Below are positions 1 to 8,833 of a stretch of 64,000 bases of DNA, piece by piece; within the stretch, counting starts at the first letter, position 1, and every line of letters begins with the position of its first letter. Where the stretch lies: contig DATKAJ010000020.1 in the NCBI GenBank assembly GCA_035498175.1, forward strand, positions 3,993 to 67,992, given 5' to 3'. The notes beneath the pieces were generated by a model. The model searched no databases, had not been told where the DNA came from, and saw only the letters and a program-made list of their open reading frames with translations. Origin of the DNA: JALORV01 sp035498175 (GTDB lineage Bacteria > Pseudomonadota > Gammaproteobacteria > Burkholderiales > Burkholderiaceae_F). The translations under genes were made by a program, and so were the position numbers.

Positions 1-57
1 GTCGTTACGCACACCGAGGTCGTCGAGGACTTTCCCAGCTGGGGATCGCGCGACTGA
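1..57 (+). CDS. 3' end of an unidentified gene (partial)
   Basis: The first 57 bases are open in frame 1 and end in TGA at 55-57. They encode 18 residues ending in the motif EDFPSWGSRD. The gene begins before the window, so no family can be assigned. The stretch has coding-like composition and is followed by about 148 bases without an obvious gene before the SulP start. It could be a chance open stretch, so confidence is moderate. Confidence 0.4.
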   Translation, partial: VVTHTEVVEDFPSWGSRD

Positions 58-205
58 GGTCTGCAGGCGCATTCGACCGTTTCTGCGTGCGGTTGTCGGA
101 GTCGGTTCACGCTGCCTTGGTATCCTCGGGCGCGACTCGCCGGTGGCCATTGCGGTCGCAGGTCTTTATTGACGAGGGATGCGGCGAGGGCATCTCGGGG
201 GTTGA

Positions 206-2476
206 ATGAGCGACGCGGTCGCGCGGTCGAGTTGGTGGAGTTCCCTGTTCAGGCGCCACGGCGAGGCCCGCGGTGATATCGCCGGTGGAGTGACCGCAGC
301 GCTGGTGCTGCCGGCGATCGAGGGCAGCTACGGTCTGCTCGCATTCGCCGGGCTGGGGCCGGAACAGGCCGCGGTCGGTTTTTTCCTCGGCGCCTGCTGC
401 GCGGCAGTCGCGTGCATCGTCTCCGCACTCGCCGGCGGCCGCGGGCCGATGCTCAGCGGCTCGAGTGCGGCGCTGGCGCTGCTGCTGGCTTCGCTGCTCG
501 GCTGGCTCACTTCGCACGGGACGTTCCTCGGTGCGGACGGGCGTCCCTTCATGCCGCTGCTACTGGCGGTTACCGCATTCGGACTCGTGCTCGCCGGGGT
601 CATGCAGGTGGTGCTGGCGAAGCTAAAGCTGGGCGGCTTGGTGCGCTATATCCCTTATCCGGTGCACGCCGGCTACATGAACGGCGTTGCGGTGGTGATG
701 ATCGGTGCGATGCTGCCGCACCTGCTGGGATTGCCGCTCGGAGCCACGCTCGCGCAATGGCGGCAGGCGCACCTGCTGGCGTTTGTTATCGCCGCGGTCG
801 CGCTGGTGCTGGCGTTGCGCGCGCCGCGCTGGACGCGCCGCATCCCGCCGTACCTGACCGGGCTGCTGGCCGCGACGCTGCTCCACCACGTGCTGTCGCT
901 GACGCCGCTTGCGGCCGGGCTCGGACCGCTGTTCCACGCGCCGGAATTCGACTGGCCGGGGCTCGACACGATGGCGCCGCTCGCCGAGGCTTTCGGCAGC
1001 GGCCTGCTGCGTGACGTCCTCGGTCCGTTGCTGCTGTTCGCGGCGGCGGTCGCGATGATGTCGACGCTGCAGACCGCGCTGGCAGGATCGACGATCGACG
1101 AGCTGACCCGCGTGCGGCGCGACGGCGAGCGCGAACTGCTGGCACAGGGCGCAGCGAACATCGCGCTCGGCGTCATTGGCGCGCTGCCAAGCGCCGGCTC
1201 GACCACGCGCAGCAAGATCAATCTCGACGCCGGCGGCAGCACCGCGGTGTCGCGCATCGTCTTCGGGGTCGCGCTGCTGCTCGCACTCGCGTACGCGCTG
1301 CGGTTCATGAGCCTGGTACCGATGGCCGCGATCGCAGGTGTCTTCTGCGCGGTCGGTGTCACGCTGGTCGACGAGTGGACGCGGCGCGCGACCCGCGTGC
1401 TGTGGGCGCAGAGCCTGAAGTCGCGCGCGCCCGGTGCGCTGGTGCAGAGTTACCTGGTGATGGCCCTGGTGGCCGGCGTGACGATCTTCGTTTCGCTGGC
1501 GCTGGCGGTGGTGCTCGGCACGCTGGTAGCGATGGTGCTTTTCATCCGCAGCAACGTGAAGCGGCCGGTGCGGCAGGTCGCGCACGGCGACCGCCGCCGC
1601 TCGCGCAAGGTGCGACCGGCCGACCAGGACGAGCGGCTGCGGATCGAAGGCAAGCGCATCGCGGTGGTCGAGCTCGATGGCGCGCTGTTCTTCGGCACCG
1701 CCGAAGAAGCCGACGAGCAGATCGAGCACCTGGCGCACGAGGCCGAGTTCATCATCCTCGACTTCGGGCGCGTCACCGACGTCGATGCGAGTGGTGCACG
1801 CGTGCTGCTGCATGCCGCCTCGGCCGTGCAGCGCGCCGGCAAGCATCTGCTGCTGGCTGGACTCTCTGCGCGCGATTCGCGCACGCGACTCATCCGCGAC
1901 ATGGATGTCCATGCGCGCCTGGCCGACGGGCAGTTCTTTCCCGATGTCGATCGGGCCCTCGAATACGCTGAGGACCGCCTGCTCGCCTCGACCGCCGCGG
2001 GCGCCGCCTCCGCGGACGAAACGCTGACGTTGCAGCAAACCCTGCTTGGCAGCCGCCTCGATATCGAGGAAATCGAGGTCCTTGCGCCGCTACTGCTCGA
2101 GCACCGCTTCAGCAAGGGCCAGGCGGTGTTCCGGCGCGGCGAGCCGAGCGACGCGATGTACGTTTCATTGCGCGGACCGATCGGGATCTGGCTGCCGGCC
2201 GATCTCGAGCGTGGCGACGCCGGCCGGCGCATGGTCTCCTATGCGCCCGGAGTCGTCTTTGGGGAAATGGGCCTGCTGCAGGGTCACGCGCGCTCGGCCG
2301 ACGCGGTGGCCGAGGACGACGCGATCGTGCTCGAACTGCCGCGCGAGAACTACGAGCGCCTCGTGTCCGAGCATCCGGTCCTGCACGGCAAGCTGCTGCT
2401 GAGCCTCGGGCTGCTGCTATCGTCGCGCGTGCGCGCGCTGACCGACGAACTGGAATCAGCGCAAAACATTCGCTGA
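206..2476 (+). CDS. SulP-family anion transporter fused to STAS and cyclic-nucleotide-binding domains
   Basis: Predicted inner-membrane SulP (SLC26-like) transporter, probably for sulfate, bicarbonate or another anion. Residues about 20-445 are strongly hydrophobic, with many membrane spans and a SulP-like start (GDIAGGVTAALVLPAIEG). A STAS domain lies at about 478-585 with the DxSG loop (VTDVDASGARVLL). A cyclic-nucleotide-binding-like domain follows at about 615-740 (VFGEMGLLQGHARSA). At 756 aa it is longer than the common 550-600 aa SulP-STAS form because of this C-terminal sensor domain. The Arg and Gly/Glu of the phosphate-binding cassette are recognisable but the cassette is imperfect, so nucleotide binding is uncertain. 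Start is the ATG at 206 after a G-rich stretch. The next gene also carries a cyclic-nucleotide-binding domain, suggesting shared control. Confidence 0.93.
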   Translation: MSDAVARSSWWSSLFRRHGEARGDIAGGVTAALVLPAIEGSYGLLAFAGLGPEQAAVGFFLGACCAAVACIVSALAGGRGPMLSGSSAALALLLASLLGWLTSHGTFLGADGRPFMPLLLAVTAFGLVLAGVMQVVLAKLKLGGLVRYIPYPVHAGYMNGVAVVMIGAMLPHLLGLPLGATLAQWRQAHLLAFVIAAVALVLALRAPRWTRRIPPYLTGLLAATLLHHVLSLTPLAAGLGPLFHAPEFDWPGLDTMAPLAEAFGSGLLRDVLGPLLLFAAAVAMMSTLQTALAGSTIDELTRVRRDGERELLAQGAANIALGVIGALPSAGSTTRSKINLDAGGSTAVSRIVFGVALLLALAYALRFMSLVPMAAIAGVFCAVGVTLVDEWTRRATRVLWAQSLKSRAPGALVQSYLVMALVAGVTIFVSLALAVVLGTLVAMVLFIRSNVKRPVRQVAHGDRRRSRKVRPADQDERLRIEGKRIAVVELDGALFFGTAEEADEQIEHLAHEAEFIILDFGRVTDVDASGARVLLHAASAVQRAGKHLLLAGLSARDSRTRLIRDMDVHARLADGQFFPDVDRALEYAEDRLLASTAAGAASADETLTLQQTLLGSRLDIEEIEVLAPLLLEHRFSKGQAVFRRGEPSDAMYVSLRGPIGIWLPADLERGDAGRRMVSYAPGVVFGEMGLLQGHARSADAVAEDDAIVLELPRENYERLVSEHPVLHGKLLLSLGLLLSSRVRALTDELESAQNIR

Positions 2477-2534
2477 CCTCGGCTGGAGCAGCCGGCAAAT
2501 CCCCGGGCGGCGCCCGATTTGGCAGACTTCGCGC

Positions 2535-4442
2535 ATGAGCGTCACCTCCTCGCGCTACCCGCATCGCGATGCGCAGCTGGTGCAGCAGTTGCACGCGCTG
2601 CTGCCGGATGTCGGCGACGATGCCATCGGCTACCTCAGTCAGCACGTGCGCTGGGTCGAGCTGGCCGCCGGCGAGACGCTGATCCGGCAGGGCGACATCG
2701 GCGACTCGGCGTACCTGACGATCAGTGGCCGGATGCGGGTCTATGTGGCCGCGGACGAGCAGCCGCCACGTGTGGTTCGCGAGCTCTCGCGCGGCGAAGT
2801 GATCGGCGAGATGAGCCTGTACACCGGCGAGCCGCGCTCGGCGACTGTCGTGGCGGTGCGCGATTCGGTGCTGGTGCAGCTGGCGAAGGCGCAGTTCGAG
2901 GAGTTGCTGCTGCGCTTTCCTAAGGTCTCGCTGGCCTTCACGCGGCAGATGATCCGACGCCTGCAGACCGAGCACCTGCGCCACAGCGTTGCGGCGCCGG
3001 TCACGGTCGGCATCCTGCCGATCTCCGCGGACGTGGCCGTCAACGACTTCGCGGCGCAACTGGCGGGCGAGCTTTCCCGCTTCGGTCGCGTGACATCGGT
3101 CAGTGCGGAGTCGATGGACGCCGCTCTCGGAGTGCCGGGGATCTGTGCGCGCGATGACGCCGATGCAGACCACCGTATCTCACTGGCGCTCGATGATCTC
3201 GAGGCCCGCCACGACTTCGTGCTGCTGGCCGGAGACGGCAAGCCCGGGCCCTGGACGCACCGCTGTGTTCGCAACAGCGATGAAATGCTGTTGCTCGCCG
3301 ATTCGACCACGCCGCCGCAGCTGCATCCGACAGAAACGAGCTGCCTCGGTGGTCGCTCGACCGGCAGCGAGGCCGCAGAGATTCTGATCCTTCTGCACAC
3401 CGCGGAGACGCGGATTCCGCACGGCACGCGGGACTGGCTGGCGCGCCGTCCCGTCGCCGGCCACGTGCACCTGCGGCGCGGCCTGCCTCGCGACATGGCG
3501 CGACTGGCGCGGTTGATCAGCCGCAACGCGGTCGGCCTCGTACTCGCGGGCGGCGGCGCACGCGGCTTCGCGCATCTCGGTGTGTGGCGCGCGCTGGCAG
3601 CGCGCGGGATCGAAGTCGACGTCGTCGGCGGCACGAGCATCGGCGCACTGATGGGCGCACTGGTCGCAACTGACGCACCGATCGACCGCGCGATCGGCAT
3701 CGCGCGACGCGCTTTCAGCACGAATCCGACGGGCGACTACAACCTGCTGCCGCTGGTGTCGCTGATCAAGGGTCGAAGGGTGCGCAGCGCAGTGCATCGC
3801 GCGATCGGCGAACTGGCCGGCGGACCTGTCGACGTCGAGGATCTGTGGAAAGGTTTCTTCTGCATCGCCAGCAACTACTCGCAGGCGCACGAGCAACGCA
3901 TCGACAGCGGCGACCTCGCACAGGCGCTGCTCGCCAGTGCGGCGATCCCCGGGGCGCTGCCGCCCGTCGTGCGCGACGGCGCACTCCTGTGCGACGGTGG
4001 CACCTTCAACAATTTCCCGGTCGATGCGATGCGTGAGCTGCGCGGAGTCGGCAAGGTCATCGGGGTCGATCTCGGTGTGCGCCACGCGCGGCGGCTGGAC
4101 ATCGACGAGGTTCCGGGCAGCTGGGCGCTGCTGCTCGATCGCCTGCGTCCGCGCCGCAGACGGCGCTACCACCTGCCGTCGCTGACCGCGTATCTGCTCA
4201 ACATCACGATCCTGTACAGCACATCGCGCCAGCGCGAGGTCCAGCGGCTCACCGACGTCTATCTCAATCCGCCGCTGTACAGGGTCGGTCTGCTGCAGTG
4301 GTCGCGTTTCGACGAGATCGTGCGCCAGGGCGAGGAGTACGCCGCAGGCGTGATCGATGGCCTGCCGCAGGATGGCAGTGGCGCGGCCGGAACACGGCAG
4401 GTGGTAACGGATGCGGAAGCGGCGCATGCGCAGCCTGGATGA
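2535..4442 (+). CDS. Patatin-like phospholipase with N-terminal cyclic-nucleotide-binding domain (NTE/RssA-like)
   Basis: Predicted serine lipase or lysophospholipase of the patatin/NTE family, 635 aa. Residues about 35-135 form a cyclic-nucleotide-binding domain with a good phosphate-binding cassette (GEMSLYTGEPRSATVVA). A middle region at about 155-325 resembles the ParA/SIMIBI-like linker seen in bacterial NTE homologues. The patatin domain at about 330-520 has the oxyanion motif GGGARG, the nucleophile motif GTSIG with Ser368, and the DGG motif with Asp487, so the Ser-Asp dyad is complete. It lies 58 bases after the SulP gene on the same strand, and both proteins end or begin with a cyclic-nucleotide-binding fold. 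The substrate is unknown; membrane phospholipids are the family expectation. Confidence 0.93.
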   Translation: MSVTSSRYPHRDAQLVQQLHALLPDVGDDAIGYLSQHVRWVELAAGETLIRQGDIGDSAYLTISGRMRVYVAADEQPPRVVRELSRGEVIGEMSLYTGEPRSATVVAVRDSVLVQLAKAQFEELLLRFPKVSLAFTRQMIRRLQTEHLRHSVAAPVTVGILPISADVAVNDFAAQLAGELSRFGRVTSVSAESMDAALGVPGICARDDADADHRISLALDDLEARHDFVLLAGDGKPGPWTHRCVRNSDEMLLLADSTTPPQLHPTETSCLGGRSTGSEAAEILILLHTAETRIPHGTRDWLARRPVAGHVHLRRGLPRDMARLARLISRNAVGLVLAGGGARGFAHLGVWRALAARGIEVDVVGGTSIGALMGALVATDAPIDRAIGIARRAFSTNPTGDYNLLPLVSLIKGRRVRSAVHRAIGELAGGPVDVEDLWKGFFCIASNYSQAHEQRIDSGDLAQALLASAAIPGALPPVVRDGALLCDGGTFNNFPVDAMRELRGVGKVIGVDLGVRHARRLDIDEVPGSWALLLDRLRPRRRRRYHLPSLTAYLLNITILYSTSRQREVQRLTDVYLNPPLYRVGLLQWSRFDEIVRQGEEYAAGVIDGLPQDGSGAAGTRQVVTDAEAAHAQPG

Positions 4443-4758
4443 GGAGATCGCGCGGCGTCTCGCGGAAGCGGCCGAGTCGGGCGAACTCGCGAAGGCGGAG
4501 AGCTACGGCAAGCCGCTCGCGGAGACCGAGGGCTGGAGCGATACGCCCGAAGCCTTGCGCCTGCCGTTCAAGATCCTGAAGGATGCGGGCGTCGTGCCGC
4601 GCGAAGTCGAGATGTTCCGTGAGCGCGCCGCGCTCGCTCGCGCCCTCGAGGCCTGCAGCGACCCGGTCGAGCGCGACCAGCTCGCCCGGAAGCTGAGCGA
4701 ACTCGAGCAGGCGATCGCACTGCGCCTCGAAGCGCTGCGCATCAATCCCTCGTTGTAG
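4426..4758 (+). CDS. DUF1992 (DnaJ-C28-like) small protein
   Basis: Small soluble, charged, helical protein of about 110 aa in the DUF1992 family, related to a domain of eukaryotic DNAJC28. The family signature is visible: an N-terminal LDEEIARRLAEAAESGEL segment, then GKPLAETEGW and LPFKILKDAGVVPREVE. Its function is unknown. It overlaps the 3' end of the patatin gene by 17 bases, consistent with translational coupling. I prefer the ATG at 4426, which has a GGAAG six bases upstream. An in-frame ATG at 4411 would add five basic residues. Confidence 0.85.
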   Translation: MRSLDEEIARRLAEAAESGELAKAESYGKPLAETEGWSDTPEALRLPFKILKDAGVVPREVEMFRERAALARALEACSDPVERDQLARKLSELEQAIALRLEALRINPSL

Positions 4759-4955
4759 ACCACCACGGGTCCACGGGGCGCGGACCGCCCGGGTCTCGTC
4801 ATTGCGGTGCCGGCGAGCGGGTTTCCCGGAGCGCCGTCACTCATCCTTTCGATTGATGCGGGCTCGGCCGTTTGGTTTCCCGAAACCGCGGCGTTGCGCT
4901 TTGTCGTCAGCAATCTAACTTCAGCGTTGCGCCGGATGCGCCATGGCGGTCATGC

Positions 4956-4975
4956 GCGATTGCGTTCGCAATCGC
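4956..4975. repeat. Palindrome, 9-bp arms (GCGATTGCG-tt-CGCAATCGC)
   Basis: Perfect inverted repeat with a 2-base centre in the gap between the DUF1992 gene and the small lipoprotein gene. It shares its CGATTGCG arm with the 20-bp palindrome at 44491-44510. No T-tract follows, so it is not a canonical rho-independent terminator. It may be a hairpin, a protein-binding site or a small dispersed palindromic element. Confidence 0.55.
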
Positions 4976-5021
4976 ACAGTCTTCGCAGACCCGTCGCGGC
5001 GCACTGGATCGAACGACGCGA

Positions 5022-5351
5022 ATGACGATGCGAAGCGGAACTCCGATAGCAGTGCTGATGCTCGCATGCGCGACCGGCTGTGCATCGGGTCGTCTGCCGG
5101 ACGCGCGCGGGCTGGACGTCATCGTGAAGGCGAGTGCCGCCGCGATTCCGCCCGATGCTGCCGGCGCGCGCCGGGTCCAGTCGGTCACCGGATGCGAAAC
5201 GGAGTTCGTCCGCGTCCTGGCGACCGGCGCGGTGCTGCTGCGACTCTGGCCGACCCGCGGCGCACCCGACGTGCAGCGATGTCTGTCACTGCTGCGCTCA
5301 GCCCCGGGTGTCGAGTACGCGACACCCGATGTCCCCCTCAAGGCCTCGTGA
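5022..5351 (+). CDS. Small putative lipoprotein resembling a subtilase (I9-type) propeptide
   Basis: Encodes 109 aa with a hydrophobic N-terminus ending in a weak lipobox (LACATGC), so probably exported and possibly lipid-anchored. The mature part resembles the propeptide of the subtilase encoded 20 bases downstream. LDVIVKASAAAI here matches AGVIVKYKSGSS there, and LLRSAPGVEYATPDV matches ALDSNVEYAVPDQ. This is the pattern of an I9-type inhibitor or intramolecular-chaperone fold. It has the same strand and likely the same transcript as the protease. I infer a stand-alone inhibitor or folding helper for the protease; only the by-eye resemblance supports this. Start is the ATG at 5022, chosen because it precedes the signal sequence; the frame is open further upstream. 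Confidence 0.65.
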   Translation: MTMRSGTPIAVLMLACATGCASGRLPDARGLDVIVKASAAAIPPDAAGARRVQSVTGCETEFVRVLATGAVLLRLWPTRGAPDVQRCLSLLRSAPGVEYATPDVPLKAS

Positions 5352-5371
5352 TCCTTTCAGTGAGTCGTGCC

Positions 5372-7753
5372 ATGAATGCCACGTTGAAGCTCCCCGCCCG
5401 CGCAACACTGGCCGCGCTTGCCGTCGTCCTTGGCGTACTCGCCGCACCTGCCGAAGCGCAACGCGCAAAGAACGGCAAGGCGGCCGAACCGGTCTATGCC
5501 GGCGTCATCGTCAAGTACAAGTCCGGCTCGTCGATGCGCGCGACGGCGACGAGCGCATCGACGATGAAGACGGTCGAGGACCGCGCGCGCGTGAAATTCG
5601 CTGCTGCGCGGTCCGGCGCGATGGATGTCACCGTCTACCACTTCTCGACGCGCATGCCGGCGGCCGAGGCCCGCGCCGCGGCGGCGCGCATCGCGCTTGA
5701 TTCGAACGTCGAGTACGCGGTTCCGGACCAGGTAATGCATGCGCTGCAGACGACGCCCAACGACAAGGATTACGCCGCCAGGCAGTGGAACCTGCAGGCG
5801 GCTGACACCGTCGTGGGCGGCTCGAATCTGCCACTCGCATGGCAGCGCACCACCGGCTCGAACACGGTGGTCGTGGCGGTCGTCGATACCGGCGTCCGTC
5901 CGGGACACCCCGACCTGGCCGGGCGTCTGCTGCCAGGCTACGACCTCATCAGCAGCGACGCCTACACGGCGCTCGGGTATCCGGCAAACTGGAATGCCGC
6001 CGATGGCAACGGCCGGGATGCGGACGCGACAGACCCGGGCGACTACGTCGACGATGCGCTGCTGGCGATGCTACCGGCCAACAGCGGCGTGACGACGCAT
6101 CCGAGCTCGTGGCATGGCACCCATGTCGCCGGCATCATCGGCGCGGCGAGCAACAACGGCGTCGGCGTGGCCGGCGTCGACTGGGCGGCGCGCATCCTGC
6201 CGGTGCGCGTGCTCGGCCGCGATGGCGGCACGACCTCCGATATCGTCGACGGCATCGCGTGGGCCGCCGGCCTCGCGGTGCCCGGCGTGCCGGCAAATCC
6301 GAATCCGGCACGCGTCATCAACCTCAGCCTCGGGGGCCCGGGCGAATGCAGCGCGGCCTTCCAGGACGCCGTGAGTCGCGCGCGGGCGGTCGGCGCGATC
6401 GTCGTGGTGGCTTCCGGCAATGAGGGCCTGCAGACGGCATCACAGCCGGCCAACTGCAATGGCGTGATCGCGGTCACGGCGCACGCGCGCGACGGTGACA
6501 ACGCCAGCTACGCCAATGTCGGCGCGCAGGTGGCCATCAGCGCCCCGGGCGGCGGCTGCGGCACGTTTGCGCTGACCGACCTGAATGGCGCGCAGGACAT
6601 CTGGGACAACACCTGTGCCGGATGCCACTCGCTCGACTCGCGCCGGCAGCAGATCGACGCGCGGCCGCCGATGGGTCTCACCTTCACCAAGGCTCGCGCC
6701 GCGCTCGAGGCTGCGCTGAAAGGCACGAGCCTCAGCGGCCAGCCGACTGGAATGGAAGGGCTGGCGAGCGCGCTCCCGGGCACGCAACGCAATGACCTGG
6801 CCGGGCTGATCTCGATGAGTACCTGCTCCGGGCCGGCAGACGGCGTGTACTCGACGCTCAACCTCGGCGACACTGAGCCGGGCGACGAGGGCTACGCCGC
6901 GTACGCCGGAACCAGCATGGCGGCTCCGCACGTCAGCGGCGTCGTCGCTTTGCTGCTGTCCCTGAGCCCGAAACTGAGTGCCGACGAGGTGAAGTCGGTC
7001 CTGCAAACGACCGCGCGCCCGCATCCGGCGGGAAGCTACTGCGCGCAGGTCAAGGGAGTCTGCGGTGCCGGCCTGCTGGACGGGTTCGCCGCCGTCGATC
7101 ACGTCGTGAACAATCGCCCGACGGTGACGGCCGGGCTGCAAGGCTCGGCGGTCGGCGTTCCACCTTCGGCCTCGTTCACCCTCGTGGGAACCGTCAAGAC
7201 CGCCGGCGGACGCGCGGCACCCGCGAGTGGAATGACGTGGCGGCAGACCTCGGGCCCGACCGTATCCCTGCCGACGATGACGGGCGGTTCGATCACGGTG
7301 ACGGCGCCGAGTGCCAGCGGCCGGCTCGGCTTCGAATTCGTGGCAACCGATTCCGTGGGGTACAGCGCCAGCGCCACCGCGACGGTCGTGATCAACTCGC
7401 CGCCGGTAATGTCGGCCGTCGCGCCGGTCTCCGCGACCGCGAAACAAGCGATCTCGGGCTCGGTAAAGGCGGTCGACGCTGACGGCGACGCGATCACGTA
7501 CGTGGCGATCAATCCGCCGTCGGGTTTCAACATGAATGCGGCAACCGGTGCCTGGACCTGGACCCCGGGCTCGTCGGGCAACTACACGCTCGGCGTGATG
7601 CCGACCGACGCGTACGGCAACGGTGTTCCGGCGAGCCTGCAGATCAACGTCGCGAAAGGCGCTGGAGATGGCGGTGGCGGAGCCGTGCCGGCGTGGGTTG
7701 CGGCGCTCCTGTTGCTGGCCCTGGGCGGTGCGCGAGGGCGACGCCGGGACTAG
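5372..7753 (+). CDS. Secreted S8 subtilisin-like protease with inserted CxxCH (cytochrome c-like) segment and GlyGly-CTERM-like tail
   Basis: 793 aa secreted serine protease. A signal peptide ends near APAEAQ. An I9-like propeptide follows (about 40-125), then the S8 domain with Asp172 (VVDTGVRPGH), His248 (SSWHGTHVAG), oxyanion Asn350 (ASGNEG) and Ser515 (GTSMAAPHVSG). Between Asn350 and Ser515 lies an unusual stretch, about 405-490, with CAGCH at 415-419 and a later PTGMEGLASALPG/DLAGLIS segment. This is the layout of a small c-type cytochrome. C-terminal Ig/cadherin-like modules follow (about 590-765). The end has a glycine-rich run, a hydrophobic span and a basic tail (GDGGGG...ARGRRRD), as in GlyGly-CTERM proteins processed by rhombosortase. 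The ATG at 5372 precedes the signal peptide; the frame is open upstream, but that part overlaps the lipoprotein gene. Confidence 0.93.
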   Translation: MNATLKLPARATLAALAVVLGVLAAPAEAQRAKNGKAAEPVYAGVIVKYKSGSSMRATATSASTMKTVEDRARVKFAAARSGAMDVTVYHFSTRMPAAEARAAAARIALDSNVEYAVPDQVMHALQTTPNDKDYAARQWNLQAADTVVGGSNLPLAWQRTTGSNTVVVAVVDTGVRPGHPDLAGRLLPGYDLISSDAYTALGYPANWNAADGNGRDADATDPGDYVDDALLAMLPANSGVTTHPSSWHGTHVAGIIGAASNNGVGVAGVDWAARILPVRVLGRDGGTTSDIVDGIAWAAGLAVPGVPANPNPARVINLSLGGPGECSAAFQDAVSRARAVGAIVVVASGNEGLQTASQPANCNGVIAVTAHARDGDNASYANVGAQVAISAPGGGCGTFALTDLNGAQDIWDNTCAGCHSLDSRRQQIDARPPMGLTFTKARAALEAALKGTSLSGQPTGMEGLASALPGTQRNDLAGLISMSTCSGPADGVYSTLNLGDTEPGDEGYAAYAGTSMAAPHVSGVVALLLSLSPKLSADEVKSVLQTTARPHPAGSYCAQVKGVCGAGLLDGFAAVDHVVNNRPTVTAGLQGSAVGVPPSASFTLVGTVKTAGGRAAPASGMTWRQTSGPTVSLPTMTGGSITVTAPSASGRLGFEFVATDSVGYSASATATVVINSPPVMSAVAPVSATAKQAISGSVKAVDADGDAITYVAINPPSGFNMNAATGAWTWTPGSSGNYTLGVMPTDAYGNGVPASLQINVAKGAGDGGGGAVPAWVAALLLLALGGARGRRRD

Positions 7754-7831
7754 CTGGGGATCCCGCCCGCCTCGCGAACATCGGTATTCCGCGCAATTGC
7801 AGGTACCAGCGGTCGCGCAGAGGTTTCCCAG

Positions 7832-8833
7832 CTAGCTGGTGCACCCTGACGCTACGGTCGCTCGTGCTCCGACCGGGATCGGAGTCGGAATCCGGTAGCC
7901 GTACTTCACGCCGGTCATCTCGGCCAGGATCGACACCGCGATCTCAGGCGGAGTCCGCGCGCCGTTCTTAAGGCCGACCGGGCCGTGCAGCCGCTCGAGC
8001 TGTTCGGCGGACACGCCAAACTCGACCAGCCGCTCTCGGCGCTTTGCCTGGTTCTTCTGCGAACCGATCGCACCGACGTAGAACGCCTCGCTCTTCAGTG
8101 CCTCGATCAGCGCCAGGTCGTCGAGCTTGGGATCGTGTGTCAGAGCGACGATCGCGGTGTGCCGGTCCGGCCGGAAGTCGATGACCGTGTCGTCGGGCAT
8201 CGTGCGCACCAGTTGCGTGCCGGGCACCAGCCAGCCGTCGGCGTATTCGTCGCGGGGATCGCAGATCGTCACCGCGTAGTCGAGCGCGAGCGCCATCTGG
8301 GCAACGTAGTGGGTGAGCTGGCCGGCCCCGATCACGAGCAGGCGCCAGCGCGGCCCGAAGGCGGTGATGAGCCGCGCGTCGCTGGAATCGAGAACATCGG
8401 TGCCGTCGCCTTCGGCGAGTGTCACGGCGCCGGTCTTCATGTCCAGCGTGCGGACCGTGTGCAGGCCGGCCGATACTCGATCCAGCAGTTCACCGATCTG
8501 GGCCTCGCCGCCGAGCGGTTCGAGCACAAGTTCGATCGTGCCACCGCACGGCAAGCCGAAGCGGAAGGCCTCTTCGGCCGTCACGCCGTACCTGACGCGT
8601 TCGGGCCGCAGCGCGGCGGCGGCCTGGCCGCGCACGCGTTCGACCAGGTCGTCCTCGATGCAGCCGCCCGAGACCGAGCCGACGACCAGTCCGTCATCGC
8701 GGATGATCACGAGCGAGCCGACCGGGCGCGGCGCCGAACCCCAGGTCCGCACCACCGTACCCATCACAGCCCGATGGCCGGCACGCAGCCATTCGTCCGC
8801 TTTCTTCAGGACCTGCAGGTCGACGCTGTCCAT
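7832..8833 (-). CDS. XdhC/CoxI-family molybdenum-enzyme maturation protein
   Basis: 333 aa protein of the XdhC/CoxI family, which binds and sulfurates molybdenum cofactor for insertion into xanthine dehydrogenase or CO-dehydrogenase-type enzymes. Seen here: the N-terminal XdhC motif (GTVVRTWGSAPRPVGS), SVSGGCIEDDLV, LPCGGTIELVLEPL, and a C-terminal Rossmann-like domain (LLVIGAGQLTHYVAQMA) with GAIGSQKNQAKRRERL. Start is the ATG at 8833, which has GGAGGA eight to nine bases upstream; a longer in-frame extension lacks this. It diverges from the coxSLM genes, for which it is presumably the cofactor chaperone. It ends convergently 78 bases from the protease gene. Confidence 0.92.
   Translation of the reverse strand: MDSVDLQVLKKADEWLRAGHRAVMGTVVRTWGSAPRPVGSLVIIRDDGLVVGSVSGGCIEDDLVERVRGQAAAALRPERVRYGVTAEEAFRFGLPCGGTIELVLEPLGGEAQIGELLDRVSAGLHTVRTLDMKTGAVTLAEGDGTDVLDSSDARLITAFGPRWRLLVIGAGQLTHYVAQMALALDYAVTICDPRDEYADGWLVPGTQLVRTMPDDTVIDFRPDRHTAIVALTHDPKLDDLALIEALKSEAFYVGAIGSQKNQAKRRERLVEFGVSAEQLERLHGPVGLKNGARTPPEIAVSILAEMTGVKYGYRIPTPIPVGARATVASGCTS

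Noticed and set aside
623..2038. Long minus-strand open frame (471 codons) inside the SulP gene
   Set aside because: It is rich in Arg, His and Gln with no family motif and lies opposite a clear transporter gene. High-GC DNA produces such antisense shadows.
4943..5371. Upstream extension of the protease reading frame
   Set aside because: It overlaps the lipoprotein gene in another frame and precedes a good signal peptide start at 5372.
7750..7835. Inverted repeat CTAGCTGGG/CCCAGCTAG spanning the two convergent stop codons
   Set aside because: Only nine bases with a loop of about 68 bases and no T-tract; too weak to call a terminator.
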